Origin: Bipalium vagum
Taxonomy: Eukaryota; Platyhelminthes; Tricladida; Geoplanidae
Direction: 5' to 3'
Length of the DNA: 24,478 bases
Assembly (NCBI GenBank): GCA_037834085.1
Contig: JBBMKC010200719.1
Span: 1 to 24,478 of the forward strand
Shown: piece after piece, positions 1-11,439 of the stretch
Layout of the letters: every line of letters starts with the position of its first letter
Position numbering within the stretch: position 1 is the stretch's first letter
Translations under genes and position numbers: made by a program
Notes under the pieces: model-generated
What the model was told of the DNA's origin: nothing
Databases searched by the model: none
The model's input: the letters and a program-made list of their open reading frames with translations, nothing else

Positions 1-1470
1 TTAATTATTAAAACAACAATTGAAATAAGATATTTTTAATATATTAGTTTGAAAAATTTTTATATTAAAAAGCGCACTAACTTAGTTGCCAACCCAATAC
101 TAAAAGTTCTTAAGAAAGTTTAGTTTTAAAATCCCTCTGCGTTTAAAATATAAGATTCTGTGTGGATAAACCAGGAAATATTTTGACATTTTAGTCTTAA
201 TAAAGCAAACTAAGAAGGCGAAAAGAATTAAATATGGCTAAAACAAGAAGTAATATTTTATGTTACTACTCTGAAATTCATAATAATTAAAAGTTAGGGC
301 TTTTAATTAAAATTGCAAAAAAAAAACTTTTTCCCCTTTAAATCTTTAGACTCTTTTTTGTTGTAATAAATAAATTTTTAAAAAAGACATTCCCAAATAT
401 AAGTACATAATCATTTTTATTATATAAATAAAAACATAATAAATAATAATAAAATTTGTTTTAATAATTGTTGAGTTTTTTCAAAGATTTCTATTAAAGT
501 GAGATTCTGTTTAATGTTTCAATTAAAATTTTACATCTACGAGTTTTTAAGTATCTATCTAGCAGACATTAAAAATTTTCTATGGGAAACATTTATTGAG
601 CTTATCCTCCTCAAAAGGTAAGAGATTAAAATGTGATATCACGCAATAAAATGAATAAATGCAAAAATAATTATCATCCTGTTGAAAAAATATGGGTTGA
701 AAATTTCTTTCATAATAATACAGTCACAGAATAAAAAGCTGTGAAAATGTCTTATTTTCTTTAAATGAAAGGGAATTTTTGCATATCATATGAAAATATT
801 TTATTATTATATTAACTTTATTACTCGAACGTATATGATGAAAATCATATATTACTATAATTTTGTCAAAGTTTAATCATTTCCTTTGCCCTCAAAAAAT
901 AATATTATTCAACTATTATTCTCCTTCATAGATTTATAGACTGTCCAACTTATATTATTATAATACATAAAATACATAATGGATAAACACAAAATTTATT
1001 TCAAAACAACAAAATTTCAATGAAAAATCTGTTCTTTTGATAATTCCCACTCTTACAAACAGTATTATAAATCCCATGAAGAAAAAATATTTTATTCTTT
1101 AACATGATAAAATCTTCATATTACTTACTCAATGTGCTCACCGGTTGAAGGTGCTTATCAGACAGTGATAAAAATTATAATGTAACGATGCTCAATAAAT
1201 ATACAAAGAGATGCGACAACACCCAGTCAGCATTTGCTATTTGTTTTGTTTCTGTTTAAAGAAATATTAAATACTGAGTTATACTCAAAGCTTTGCAGAA
1301 TATTATGTTTTTAATATCTGCTCTAATGGTTATTTCATAAAGAATACTTTTATTGGAAGTAGTACGTCGTAGATTTCTACAGTATTTGGTATCTCATATT
1401 AAGAGTACAGAGTTTTGATTTCGAGACCAATGGTGGTTGAACAGAATTTACATATGGAAATTTAGATTTT
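1..1470. other. AT-rich non-coding stretch
   Basis: No open frame of useful length and no recognisable RNA gene. The sequence is a mix of poly-A/T runs and weakly structured AT DNA. The only slightly GC-richer patch is about 1138-1250, which includes a small stem (TTATC, 7-nt loop, GATAA at about 1157-1173). I cannot assign a function to it. Confidence 0.6.
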
Positions 1471-1800
1471 AAACAACTAAATCCTTATAAGTCTTAACTA
1501 TAAAGAATAAAGAACTGTAAATGCTACATTATATCAGTAATTTGCTTACCGCAGATGATTTACAAAATTAGAGAGAACAATCAAATTTGACAAATTATTC
1601 TTCATAAAGACCAAAGAACCGATTTCTCAACCGCTAAAAATGTAGAAACAATGACAAAGTTCATATTTACCTGACTCATTTACATTGTACCACATTATTC
1701 TTTCTGTATTCATGGAAAGGAAATTACGTGGTTGAAGCAACGATGACAGTATTCGAAATATTGGTATTTGAAATACCAATTGCAAAATGGAAAAAATCAT
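1470..1800 (-). pseudogene. doubtful spliced minus-strand coding fragment, unrecognised
   Basis: On the minus strand an ATG at 1800-1798 opens a hydrophobic N-terminus (MIFSILQLVFQIPIF) and reads to a good splice-donor-like site, GTAAAT, at 1670. A pyrimidine-rich acceptor (TTTTTAG) follows only 37 nt later (1634). After an 84-nt block there is a second donor-like GTAAGC at 1549 and an acceptor (TTTACAG) at 1515, a 35-nt interval. This looks like exon, intron, exon, intron, exon, but if both junctions are used the middle block has a stop in every usable frame. A weaker acceptor GTTGAG further in would restore an open frame. Either this is a decaying gene or the splice sites are fortuitous. 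I do not recognise the protein. The block contains the perfect palindrome at 1760-1780. Confidence 0.2.
1760..1780. repeat. perfect 21-bp inverted repeat
   Basis: ATTGGTATTT, a single central G, then AAATACCAAT: ten-base arms match exactly. It may be a binding site for a dimeric protein or a small hairpin. The function is unknown. Confidence 0.8.
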
Positions 1801-1809
1801 CAGAATCAA

Positions 1810-2466
1810 AAATGTAATCCATCACATTCTAAACTTTGTTGACTCTAAAGACGATTATTTTGAAAAACAAAATAAATACTTTAGTTTGGTTTGTTTTTTT
1901 CAAATACTTGATTCCACAAATTTGCCCAGCTACCCACCTTTCAGATAATCTGATAATTGTGTATTTGTTCTTTTCAAAAATAATAATAATTCGTTAAATA
2001 AAATAGCATCTAACTTCACAGAATATATTTAAAAATATTCTTCTAAGGAAATATCTCAGAGGATAATTGTATATACTCTAGATTTTAATTCCGTTCTTTC
2101 TTGTATCATGAAAATATCTTTTGTTTTGTAAAGTCTCGTTTAGGCTAATGAATTGAAGAAATATTTCAGATATTGATTATATCATTTTATTCCTCTCAAA
2201 GGACGGACTGCATAAGTAAGAAAAAATGAAATTAAGTATTTCCACTTCACTATTACCGAACGGTTCCCAAGTTAAGCTGGGAATCTAAAAAGTAAACAGT
2301 TGCGATTCTAAGAAGAAAAGAAATTATTATTGAATGTTTTTACGTGATAATTGTAAACAAATATCATAATAATAATAATGCGTGATCTATAAAATAAAAT
2401 TGTTTTGATTTCCTTGCAAGCTAATAAAGACTTATAAATACAAAAATGAATTTATTTATTCTTTCG

Positions 2467-2514
<48 letters not shown>

Positions 2515-3704
2515 TATTCCTTTTTTTATTTTGTTATATTTCATATAATGATGATACTAAAATTTAATAATATTATTCCTAAATATTAAATTTCATTTAA
2601 AACATCAGATTCAATATAAATATATTTAAGATTCTCTTCCAAAATACACAAGCCCAATTTTGGCAAGTCTGAAGTTCTACTTTAATTACTAATTTAATTT
2701 ACCAACTTAATTCATTTTTTATAAAGCATCTCGGGGAATTTTCGAAGAAATAAACCATATTTAAGGGGGTGCACCATCTTGTTTAAATATAATATTCTTT
2801 AACACAATCAATATTATATCAAGCATAGATAATCTGGAATGATATTTTCATACTTTTTGAATCTTTTTTGAATTATAAACATTATATTGTATTAATGTCC
2901 TCGGTTTTTCAGAACGATATTATGCTATTACTACTTTAACAGCCGGATATACCTGAAAGATAGCTTCACTATACTCGTAAACGTTTTTGATCATCTCATT
3001 TTGACAGTAATTTTCTTATATATTTTTCACATTATAAAGTTCTTAATGAATTTGAGAGAATTGGAAAGTTTGTAAGGAATATTACTTTGTTCTGTGGAGA
3101 TTTTTGAAATTTGACTGCCTGCTATGTCCAGTTTTTGGAAGGCTTTATAATCCAAAGTTTTTGAGTTTTTAGCAAATGATCAAATGTGTACAAGGTATTC
3201 ATTAGCCTAATGTATTAGTGTACAAGGCATACAAAAATTCTTTCTTTAATTGTCAACATTTTAAAACACTGAAATATATTTTTATTTTATTTAAAAATTA
3301 TAAAAAGTATGAAAATATTATTGTAAATAATCAGATACATTTTAGAAATTAAAAAAATTGGTACAATAAAAACCATGCGTTTAAATTATAAATTTTTCTA
3401 ATTTCTTGAAAATAATCAATCAATATTTTTTTTATTTATTTATTTTATACATGCTATTTTATCAAAGCTAAAACTTAAATGAAACACGGTGACCTTTTTA
3501 TTAAATAAATTTAAAAAGTTATATGAATTACTAATAATTATTTTTAAAATATAATATAAATGTAATAAAATATTGATAAGTATAATAAATTGTTGAAGTG
3601 GAAAGAAAATAAAATAATTTCAATATATATTATTTTTAATTGTTATTAAATAAATCAAAGAAAAAATTATTTGCTTGATAATTAATAAGTCATTAAATAA
3701 TGAT
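1810..3704. other. AT-rich non-coding stretch with minor dyads
   Basis: No supportable gene. Visible structure: a short dyad TCAGAT-A-ATCTGA near 1942-1954, a hairpin TTCCCA-(8 nt)-TGGGAA near 2265-2284, the ATT microsatellite listed separately, and poly-A/T tracts. Weak open frames here are compositional. Confidence 0.6.
2466..2514. repeat. (ATT)n microsatellite
   Basis: About 15 uninterrupted ATT units starting after TTCG, ending in a TTTATTCC flank. It is the longest pure trinucleotide run in the window. Shorter AAT/ATT runs occur at about 5287-5302, 9183-9297, 14936-14986 and 21245-21275. Confidence 0.95.
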
Positions 3705-3705
3705 A

Positions 3706-4570
3706 TTAAGTTGGTGCAAAAGTAATGCATTTTTAAAAGTAAACAAAATTTATTAATAAAATAACAAATATAGGTGTTATTTCCAAAGTATAATTCCACC
3801 AGCATTTATGACAGCGTATCATCTACAAAATTCACGGATTCCCTTGTCAAAGAACTCAGACTTCTTTGATGCAAAATAGTCAACCACCATTTTTTTTCTA
3901 CCTCACGTTGATTTTAAAAATTTTCTCCAAAACAAGTTGCTTCATCGAATGAAATAAATAATAATCGGATGGGGCCAGGTCAGGACTGTAAGGCGTATGA
4001 AGAAGTAGTTTTCACTCCAAATCCTAAATTTTTTCATGATGATGTTCGCAACATGAGGTCTCGCATCATTATGAAGAAATCGTATGACAGTTGAATCGAT
4101 CCCTTTGTCTTGAAGAGCTCGTTTAACTCTTTTTAATTGTTCACAGAAACATTGATATTCACTCTTTCGTCTTGTTTGAGCACTTAAAATGGAACAATCC
4201 TTTAGAATTCCACAACAAATAGAGCATCATTTTTTTCCAATTATTGAAGCCTTTGGGACTCTTACAGCAGACTGGTTTACTAGCAGACATTGTCTTTTGG
4301 TATGAGGATTATTGGCGTCTTATTTGGAGTCAGAATTGATTCTCAGAAACCGGATGTTTTCCATATTTTGATCAGAATTTAGCTCATAACTCCCCTAGAT
4401 TTTATTACCAGACGTCTAATTGTGTCGAATCTACCACAACAATTACTTTTTCTAAGATGCAAATGTCCTGTACTTGTGACATGGTCATATTTGCATATTT
4501 CTGCCAATTTTCATCGCGTTAATTTTGGATGTTCATCGACTAATTTCAAAAGATCATCATATATGTTAAT
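3706..4570 (-). mobile_element. mariner (DD34D) DNA transposon relic
   Basis: The left end (3706-3735, TTAAGTTGGTGCAAAAGTAA, preceded by TA at 3704-3705) matches the classic mariner terminus TTAGGTTGGTGCAAAAGTAA. Reading the minus strand from about 4560 down gives mariner transposase pieces in family order: a second helix-turn-helix-like block with RHL/GHLHL-type residues, PHTKRQC and LVNQSAV (the usual NPKR...W..PGQ.. region), KKMMLYLLWNSKGL, then HNDARPHVA with the second catalytic Asp (codon about 4065-4067), then YSPDLAPSDYY with the third (3964-3966). The Asp-Asp spacing of about 34 codons, with one frame break between, fits DD34D. The part after it (ESVNFVDDTL) is the usual C-terminal region. 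Several frame breaks and stops are present and the 5' terminus is not recognisable, so it cannot be active. The ORF on the plus strand at 4422-4658 is only its shadow. Confidence 0.9.
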
Positions 4571-5685
4571 ATTATGTTATATATGTTTAGTGATCTTTTC
4601 CAATTGTATTTCTTTTCTATTAATTTTCATAAAATTCAATTTATGTATATTTCTCTAAAAATATTTAATTATATTATTAATTCTTTAAGAATTTTCAAAT
4701 TTTTATTAATTGTTGAATAAATATTTTTAAAATTTTAAAAAATATCTCAACATTTAATTTTTAGAAAATCAAAAATGAATTTAAATTAATATTTTACAAT
4801 GATTTTAATTAAAAATTAATAAATTTTAAATAATAAAATAAATAATAAATAATAATGAATTTTTAATTAATAAAAAATTAAATTTTAATTAAACAAGGAA
4901 AAGCTCGAAATTATTTAAGACATGTATACTGTAAGTCGGTATCTTGTTTTATTAATTATCAATAATTATAAAAGTCAAAGCGGAAATTGATAAATAATGT
5001 TTTTGAGATATGTACAATATATTCGGAAAGATTTATTTCAAGTTTTTGATGAACCTAGCATTTTATCCATTAAAAAATTTTCTAATTGATTTTTCACATG
5101 TGGGAATTAAATTTTAATTAAATATATTGAAAATTGTTATTATCAATACAAGATTATCACAATCAATTTATTTATTTATTATCATATCAAAGGATTTCAG
5201 ATTTTCTCTTGCATATTAGAAAAACAATAAAAGAGAAAATGTAAAACAGGCAATAAACTGCAATGAGAAATGTGTAAAATATGAACATTATTATTATTAT
5301 TAATTCAGAATCCATAATTCAATTGAATTTCCTTCTTAAGTGAATTGGAAAATAAAAATGAAAATTATATAAATTAATTTTAAATAATTTTAAGTAGTCT
5401 TTTTCCTGGAAAAACGAATTGTCACTTTAATTTATAAAATAAAAGATTAGCTTCTGTCTCGCATTTTAAGAAATTGAAAAAAATTGAAATTTATTATTAT
5501 CAGAAAGAATAGAAATTCCTTTAAAAATTGATATTGATAATTGTTATGAAAAAAAATCCAATAGCTCATTTTGAGAATCAGCCCTTTTCCAATATTAAAT
5601 TTGCAAAATAAATAATTAAATAATGAGGACTGATGAAACACTGCTAAATAAGTTGAAATGTGTTTCATGAAAAAATGAAAGATTA
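4571..5685. other. AT-rich non-coding stretch with imperfect inverted repeats
   Basis: Very low complexity. About 4800-4890 is built of A/T-only palindromic words (ATTAAAAATTAA and complements) and could extrude as a cruciform. It may contain the decayed 5' end of the adjoining mariner. No gene seen. Confidence 0.55.
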
Positions 5686-6390
5686 GAGTAGTATGCAAAA
5701 GTTTAAGGCACCTTAAAATTATCATCATAAATTAAGTAATTATCATTTTGTATCAGTTACAAAATTCTACGGTTTGTATAAGTAAACTAATTGATTTATT
5801 TATTAATATTGATCAAACATAACTTAACATATCTGAAATTTTAGTTTACTATTTTTGACACTAAGAAACTATTAGAAACATATGGGGAAAAATCCTTCGC
5901 TGACTCCGACAATTAGATCACAAGTTTTATAGCTTAGCAGAAGAGTATAATCAGATGGACATATCAAGAAGATTACATGTAACAAGATGTACAGCGCAGA
6001 ATGTGTTACGCAAGTATAATGACACGGGCAGCTATCATGGAAATTCTCCAGGCCTAAGTATCTTAGAAAACATATGGAAAAATTGAGGAAATTGTTTCCC
6101 AATGAAAGCCAGACAACCGTCAGCAACTAGGAGATGTAATCAAGTCCGTTTTCCGTACAGAAATAAACGGCAGTCTCTGTGCAACGTATGTGAATTCAAT
6201 GCCGAATCGTCTGAGAGCCGTTATTACTGCCCATAAAGGATCAACAAAATATTAATTTGACTCAAATATGATATTTTTGTTTTGTAAAAAATTTCCATTG
6301 TTCTTTAAATTGATTATATTTATCCAATTAAATAAAACTTATAAGATAATTAAAATTTCTTAAGATGCCTTAAACTTTTGCACATCACCG
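5686..6390 (+). mobile_element. Tc1-like element, 705 bp, catalytic core deleted
   Basis: The two ends are inverted copies: left TATGCAAAAGTTTAAGGCAC, right (minus strand) TGTGCAAAAGTTTAAGGCAT. Both are flanked by TA (5684-5685, 6391-6392), the Tc1/mariner target duplication. Inside, an ATG at 5882 starts MGKNPSLTPTIRSQVL, and after a stop and frame change YNQMDISRRLHVTRCTAQN and RKYNDTGSYHGNSPG follow. This is the first paired-like HTH of Tc1-family transposases. It is followed almost directly by the extreme C-terminus (SMPNRLRAVITAHKGSTKY, stop about 6253). The DDE catalytic domain, about 200 residues in intact relatives, is absent. So it is an internally deleted, non-autonomous copy that also carries point damage. 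The 84-aa minus ORF here is an antisense shadow. Confidence 0.92.
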
Positions 6391-8640
6391 TATATTATTT
6401 TAAGATGTTAAAAAGATAGTTTTATTAAAAAGGAATTATATTTAGCCGAATTTGGATTGTTTATTTGATCTATTCTGTTGAAAATAATTTTAAAAATTAT
6501 AAATGTTAAAAAGAAAGTAATTCTTGGACAGTTTACGGAAGACAGTTATCTGAATAAATATTGCTTCAAAATGTTGTAATGCTTATGTCACAAAATTGCT
6601 TATATAAACATTGAACTAAACAAGAAAAATAAATAAATCATTTTAAAAAATTGAAACCAGAAAAGTTTAATTTCGATATTTAAATAACTGAAAACTCCAA
6701 AGTGCAATTTTATAATTGTACTTCAATTAATTGTTCTACCACATTTCTATTTAAGTAATATTACTCTAAAACAAGATTAATATAATAGTTACTCAATAAT
6801 CAGCTTTAAAACAAAACAATTATATTAGTACACATATTAACAATTAATAACTATTAGGTACATTATATATATATATATATATACCAAAAATTGGTTTGAT
6901 GTAACTTTTTGTAAACAGACAAGAACTCTTCATTTTCTAATTGACTATCTTTCACTGACATTCCACTTTTGTCAAGATTACATTTAACAAGGTCAGATTT
7001 GTAGAAGTAACACAAGTATGCTTTCAGATAAAGATCTGAAATATTGGTATCATTAATATTTTTTTCATAGGTTTTTTTAGGTTAAACTCAAAACATATTT
7101 TAAAATATAAATCAAAAAATTTTTTATAGAAATACAGTTTTGTTTCAGACTTTTCACTGCTTTTTCAGGTTAGTTGAAATTATTTGAAAAATCCATTTCA
7201 GGGTTTTAAAAATTAGAAAAATCTTACGAGAGAATTTTTTCAATTTTCTAAAGATTACAAAATAATTTCAGTCAGAAAGAGGTACAAGTATAAAACTCTA
7301 CCTCTGATAAATCAAGATGATTGTAAATATTCTAGACAAACTTTCAATTTTTATCAACCTTACACAAAAAACCGTGTGATTTTGTACTGGATTCTCAAAA
7401 TAATTCTATTTTTTTTCCTGGACAATTTATCTAAGAATTGATTTTTTAATTTTATGGAAAGAACTCGTAATATATAACTTTTTAATCCAATCACAAGATA
7501 AAATGATTTTATTTTTTTATTAAATTTACGGATTTACTTAGTTTGTTTCAAGATCTGCTTAAATTTCTGTCATTACAAAAGAATCATATTTGATCAATTG
7601 TCGTTAATGTTGCAGTTTACGTTCGTTAACTCATAATGTTAGATTTAAATTTCTGTGAACTACTGATGATTCAATACCGTTTCTTGCACAAAGGAGACTA
7701 ATTATGAACAGTTAGTAATTACGGTAGAACAAAAATAACGTTTGAAGTCATACATTTTTACTTAAACTTATAGATTTAAAAATATTGTATTTCAATGCAA
7801 ATGAAAGAAATTATAAGTAATTAACATTAATGACACCAATACAAACAAATTATTTCTCATTTCAAAAATAATTTTTGCTGAAAGTCTTAGCTGAAATAAT
7901 ATTTTTATTAAATAATTTTTATGAATTTTCTTTGAAAATAAACTAACGAATTTAAAATTACACAAAAATTTTTTTAGAGATTCGAAATTAAAGTAATTTA
8001 TTTTAAAAAATATATAATGAATCAATTATTCAACACTTTCTCATTAACTATAATGAGATATAGAATGAATGATAAAGAACACAATTAAAAATTTCGAAAA
8101 TACATAAAATAAAAAGAATTTTTTTACAGAAAATATATTTTTTCAAGCTTCAATAAATATTTTTAACACAAGATTGAGTTTTATAAAAAAAATGTAACAA
8201 AAAAAATATTATTATTTGATACGTGTTTCGAAAGCGGTATAGTTTAACTCTGCAAAACGTAATGGTAATATATATATAATATATTTACTTAATAAATATT
8301 TAATAACAATTTAATGAAATTCTAATGATCCAAACGTGTTTGGAGTCGTTTTCAATTCTAAAAATATTATTAAAAATTGATTTGATAATAATTCATTGAT
8401 TTTTAAACATTTAATGAAGACGTCAAGAAAAATTCTGTATTATTAAATGTCTGGTAATTACTTGTTCAAATATTATTAAAATATTATAACGGAATCCGAA
8501 AGACAAAAATTTTTATTAAAGACAAAATAAAATAGTCAGTGTGTTATGCCTGTAAAATTAAATTGTTTTCATTGATAATTTTTATAATATTGGAATAAGA
8601 AAAAGCATGGCCAAAAATGAACTCATTTAATTATCAAATT
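6391..8640. other. AT-rich non-coding stretch
   Basis: No gene or transposon recognised on either strand. Contains a (TA)n run at about 6864-6883 and another near 8267-8284. A minus-strand 77-codon frame at 7792-8025 is dominated by F, I, L, K and N, as expected from base composition, and has no motif. Confidence 0.55.
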
Positions 8641-8659
8641 TGTTAATATTTGTACCGTT

Positions 8660-8730
8660 GTAATTTCTCCATGTACAGCAGGCAAGCCCTTAAACAGTTT
8701 AACAAATTTTAAGTCTCGAATGGAGATTAC
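8660..8730. repeat. long-range imperfect inverted repeat (possible hairpin)
   Basis: GTAATTTCTCCAT at 8660-8672 pairs with ATGGAGATTAC at 8720-8730: six uninterrupted pairs, a 2-nt bulge, then five more pairs. The 47-nt loop is GC-richer than its surroundings (GTACAGCAGGCAAGCCC). It could be a structured RNA or the fossil of a small foldback element. No family recognised. Confidence 0.4.
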
Positions 8731-10269
8731 ACCTCCATAATTTTAAATTTTGTGTTGTTATAAACATTTCATTTCTTATCTAAAAGCTCTGACATATTTT
8801 TTGAAAAATTAAAAAGTTTTGTAGAGCACAAAATGATTTTCAAATAAATTGTTTTCTATTAGAATAATAAAATAAATTAAAAATTATGTTAACCAAAGTT
8901 TTATTGATAATTAATTTGTTAATTTGTGTTCATTGATTTAAATAAAGTTTAATAAAAATTTTGAGTTTTCTTGAAAATTTCTAAATTTTTTTATTTAAAA
9001 AATAACATTAATTTTAATGACCGCAAGAAGCATGATTTATTTTCAGCAGTGAATTATAATGCATCAAATGATTTCCGGTTAGTTTAGGTAAGAAAAAATA
9101 GAATTCAGATCATTTTGAATTATACTATAAAATATTTTAATAGAAGAATATTACTCAGTCATCCATAAACATTGAAAAAATATATTATTATCTGGAATAA
9201 TAATATTAATAATAATATTAATAATAATAATATTAATAATTATTATTTTTATAATTATAATTATAATCATAATAATAATAATAATAATAATAAATGAAGA
9301 TTAATTACCAGTACATAAAATATAAATAGAAAATAATTAAAAATTTTACTTTTAAAATTATTAAAGCTTATGTTTTCTTTTAATCATATTTTAAGTTTTT
9401 ATAACGCGTTTTCTGAATTTATTCAAGTTAATAATGTGAATTTTTCATTTTTCGTTTCTGAAAGATAATCAATTTTTCAATTATTTAAAAATATTTTAAT
9501 TACAAAATTATTATTTTCACATTCAATATTTAACTAATCGAAACAGTTATTTAAAGACAAATAACTTATTTCATAAGAAAATTTAACTTGCAATTCTTTT
9601 ATATAGAATTTTATAAAAAAAATATTATTTTCTCAAAAAATGGCTTGTTTAAAAACATGAAATATAAAATATAAAAATTTATAAAATGAGTTTTTAAAGA
9701 TAATAAAGATAATATTAGATTATTAACATCAATAATTTCGGCTCTTTCTTGACATTCTCATTTCCTAAATCACAGCAGGTTTAATAATGAAAATAAACAT
9801 TGTATCAGTAAAATTATCAAAAAAATAAATAAATTGGAAAATATTATTCATAAGATTTATGATATATTAAATTGAATTATCACAGTTTATGTAACAAATA
9901 ATCAATACCGGAAACGGTAAGTTAATAATTATAACTATCAGGAAATACTTTCAAAATAATAAAACTTTAAAGATTTGAATTAATTTACTTTACGCATGTA
10001 CTGAATTTTTTAAAACTTAAAAATAAAAATTATATTTAATAATGAATTTACAAAATATAATTTCCATCATTATATTCATGTGATTCTTCGATCATGAATT
10101 AGGATTTGCATAACAAAAGTATTTATATTTTTAATGGGTTTATTTTGATTGAACTGTCGCACTTTCTCACGATTTTCCGATAACTAGGAGATGTTACCGG
10201 GTGTACATACTTGACATGTCAAATTTCAACCATTTTAAATTTAAATTTGGAGGATCAATATCAACAATG
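8731..10269. other. AT-rich non-coding stretch with AAT/ATT repeats
   Basis: Nothing gene-like. About 9183-9297 is an interrupted (AAT)n/(ATT)n tract that is partly self-complementary. A perfect 12-bp palindrome, TTGACATGTCAA, lies at 10211-10222 in a slightly GC-richer patch (10150-10250) just beyond the next mariner relic; that patch could be part of the element's decayed end. Confidence 0.55.
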
Positions 10270-10660
10270 TGATATTACATAACTAGAATATAGGCTGCAT
10301 GAAAAGTGATGAAAATGAAATAATCTGATTTTTTATAAATATTGCTTATATTATTGAAGATAGTCTCCCAGTAAATCAACACAATTAGTCCAGCTCTTTT
10401 TCAATAATTATATAAACTATTTGAAATTGGATTCCGGAAAGTCTTCAAAAATGGTCTTCGTTTACCATAGCTTCTTAGTTTGAAGAAAAACATTTCCTTC
10501 GGAAAAATTATGTCTGAATCTGGTGAATAATGATTGTTCAACCAAATAATAATTTAATCGCTACTAACAAAACACTTAAGTAAACATCTGCTTTTTCTTG
10601 ATTATAAATGATTTGTTCTTCTGTAAACCAGCTCTAAAGCCCGTGGTTGGACAGTAGATA
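10270..10660 (-). mobile_element. mariner relic, C-terminal half only
   Basis: The minus strand from about 10655 downward resembles the second half of a mariner transposase in shifting frames: ADVYLSVLLVAIK (compare AHTSLSV..FLA), then NHYSPD (compare PYSPDLAP, holding the third catalytic Asp), MFFFKLRSYGKRRPF (compare FLFPKLK...G.RF), and WTNCVDLLGDYL (compare W..CI...GDYFEGD). The order and spacing fit mariner. Several stops and frame breaks are visible. No terminal inverted repeats could be found and the N-terminal half is not recognisable. This copy is older or more decayed than the one at 3.7 kb and has a different C-terminal type. Confidence 0.65.
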
Positions 10661-11430
10661 TAAAGATCCTTTTAATACCTTCGCCATTTGAATTTCAGAA
10701 GCATTTAATCCTTCCAGAGTAAGAAATTAATTAGTGGCCGATACTCAAATGTTTTCTTACTAAAGATAATAAATAACAAATCAAATTGAAACATATGCTA
10801 AGTAATTATAAAGTGGTTGATTCAAGCAAAATTTTAAATATATTATATTGAAAAATGGTATATTAAGATATCAGAAATATTTGTTATTACACTGTTTTAT
10901 AGGTATTACTCTCATACCATTTTTACAAAATCTTTAGTACGATATTAATGAACTGTAATAAATATTACCATATTTTTCAAGTTATTTATATGATCTTTAC
11001 AATTTTTAAAATTTTTTAACAACTAATTATTTTTTTTTATTTTACAGTTTTTGTAACTCTGATGACACAACCTAAGTGACTGAGCAATATCAGAAAATTA
11101 CTGTTCAATTTATTTGTAAAAAAACAGTAATTGTATTAACTATAATAAAACCTTTCAGTTTTATTTTGTTTTAATTTCAATTGTATTATTATGTTTCGGA
11201 GTTTATATATATAAATAATATTTATTTTTATAATATTATATTTATATTTATGTAATATTTACTATCTATCATATTTCGTATTAATTAATTATATTTTCAT
11301 TTATTTATATTAGTTTCCTTAACTGTGTTTATTTTTAATGTAAACAAATGCCTAATGGTTTGAAATTTTGATATATTAGATAACGAAGAAAGTTAGTGCT
11401 GATTTTTTATGACTATATTAAAAATCAAAT
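10661..11430. other. AT-rich non-coding stretch
   Basis: No gene seen. About 11205-11300 is almost pure A/T. Part of 10660-10760 may still belong to the preceding mariner but cannot be aligned by eye. Confidence 0.5.
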
Positions 11431-11439
11431 AAAAACTAA

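Noticed and set aside
1138-1250. Possible small RNA gene in a GC-richer patch
   Set aside because: No box A/box B, no snRNA core sequence and only a 5-bp stem; no tRNA-type TTCGANTC found anywhere in the window.
2466-2514. Regular ATT run considered as part of a repeat array such as CRISPR or satellite
   Set aside because: It is a plain trinucleotide microsatellite with no spacers or longer unit.
4422-4658. 78-codon plus-strand frame
   Set aside because: It is the antisense of the mariner transposase region, with an AT-biased tail; the minus strand carries the family motifs.
5447-5728. 93-codon minus-strand frame
   Set aside because: F/L/I/N-rich compositional frame that runs into the Tc1 terminus; no motif.
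5872-6126. 84-codon minus-strand frame
   Set aside because: Antisense shadow of the Tc1 HTH region, which is recognisable on the plus strand.
6123-10195. Shared 13-mer AACTAGGAGATGT in the Tc1 relic and near 10184
   Set aside because: Similarity ends at the 13-mer; one such match in 24 kb is not significant.
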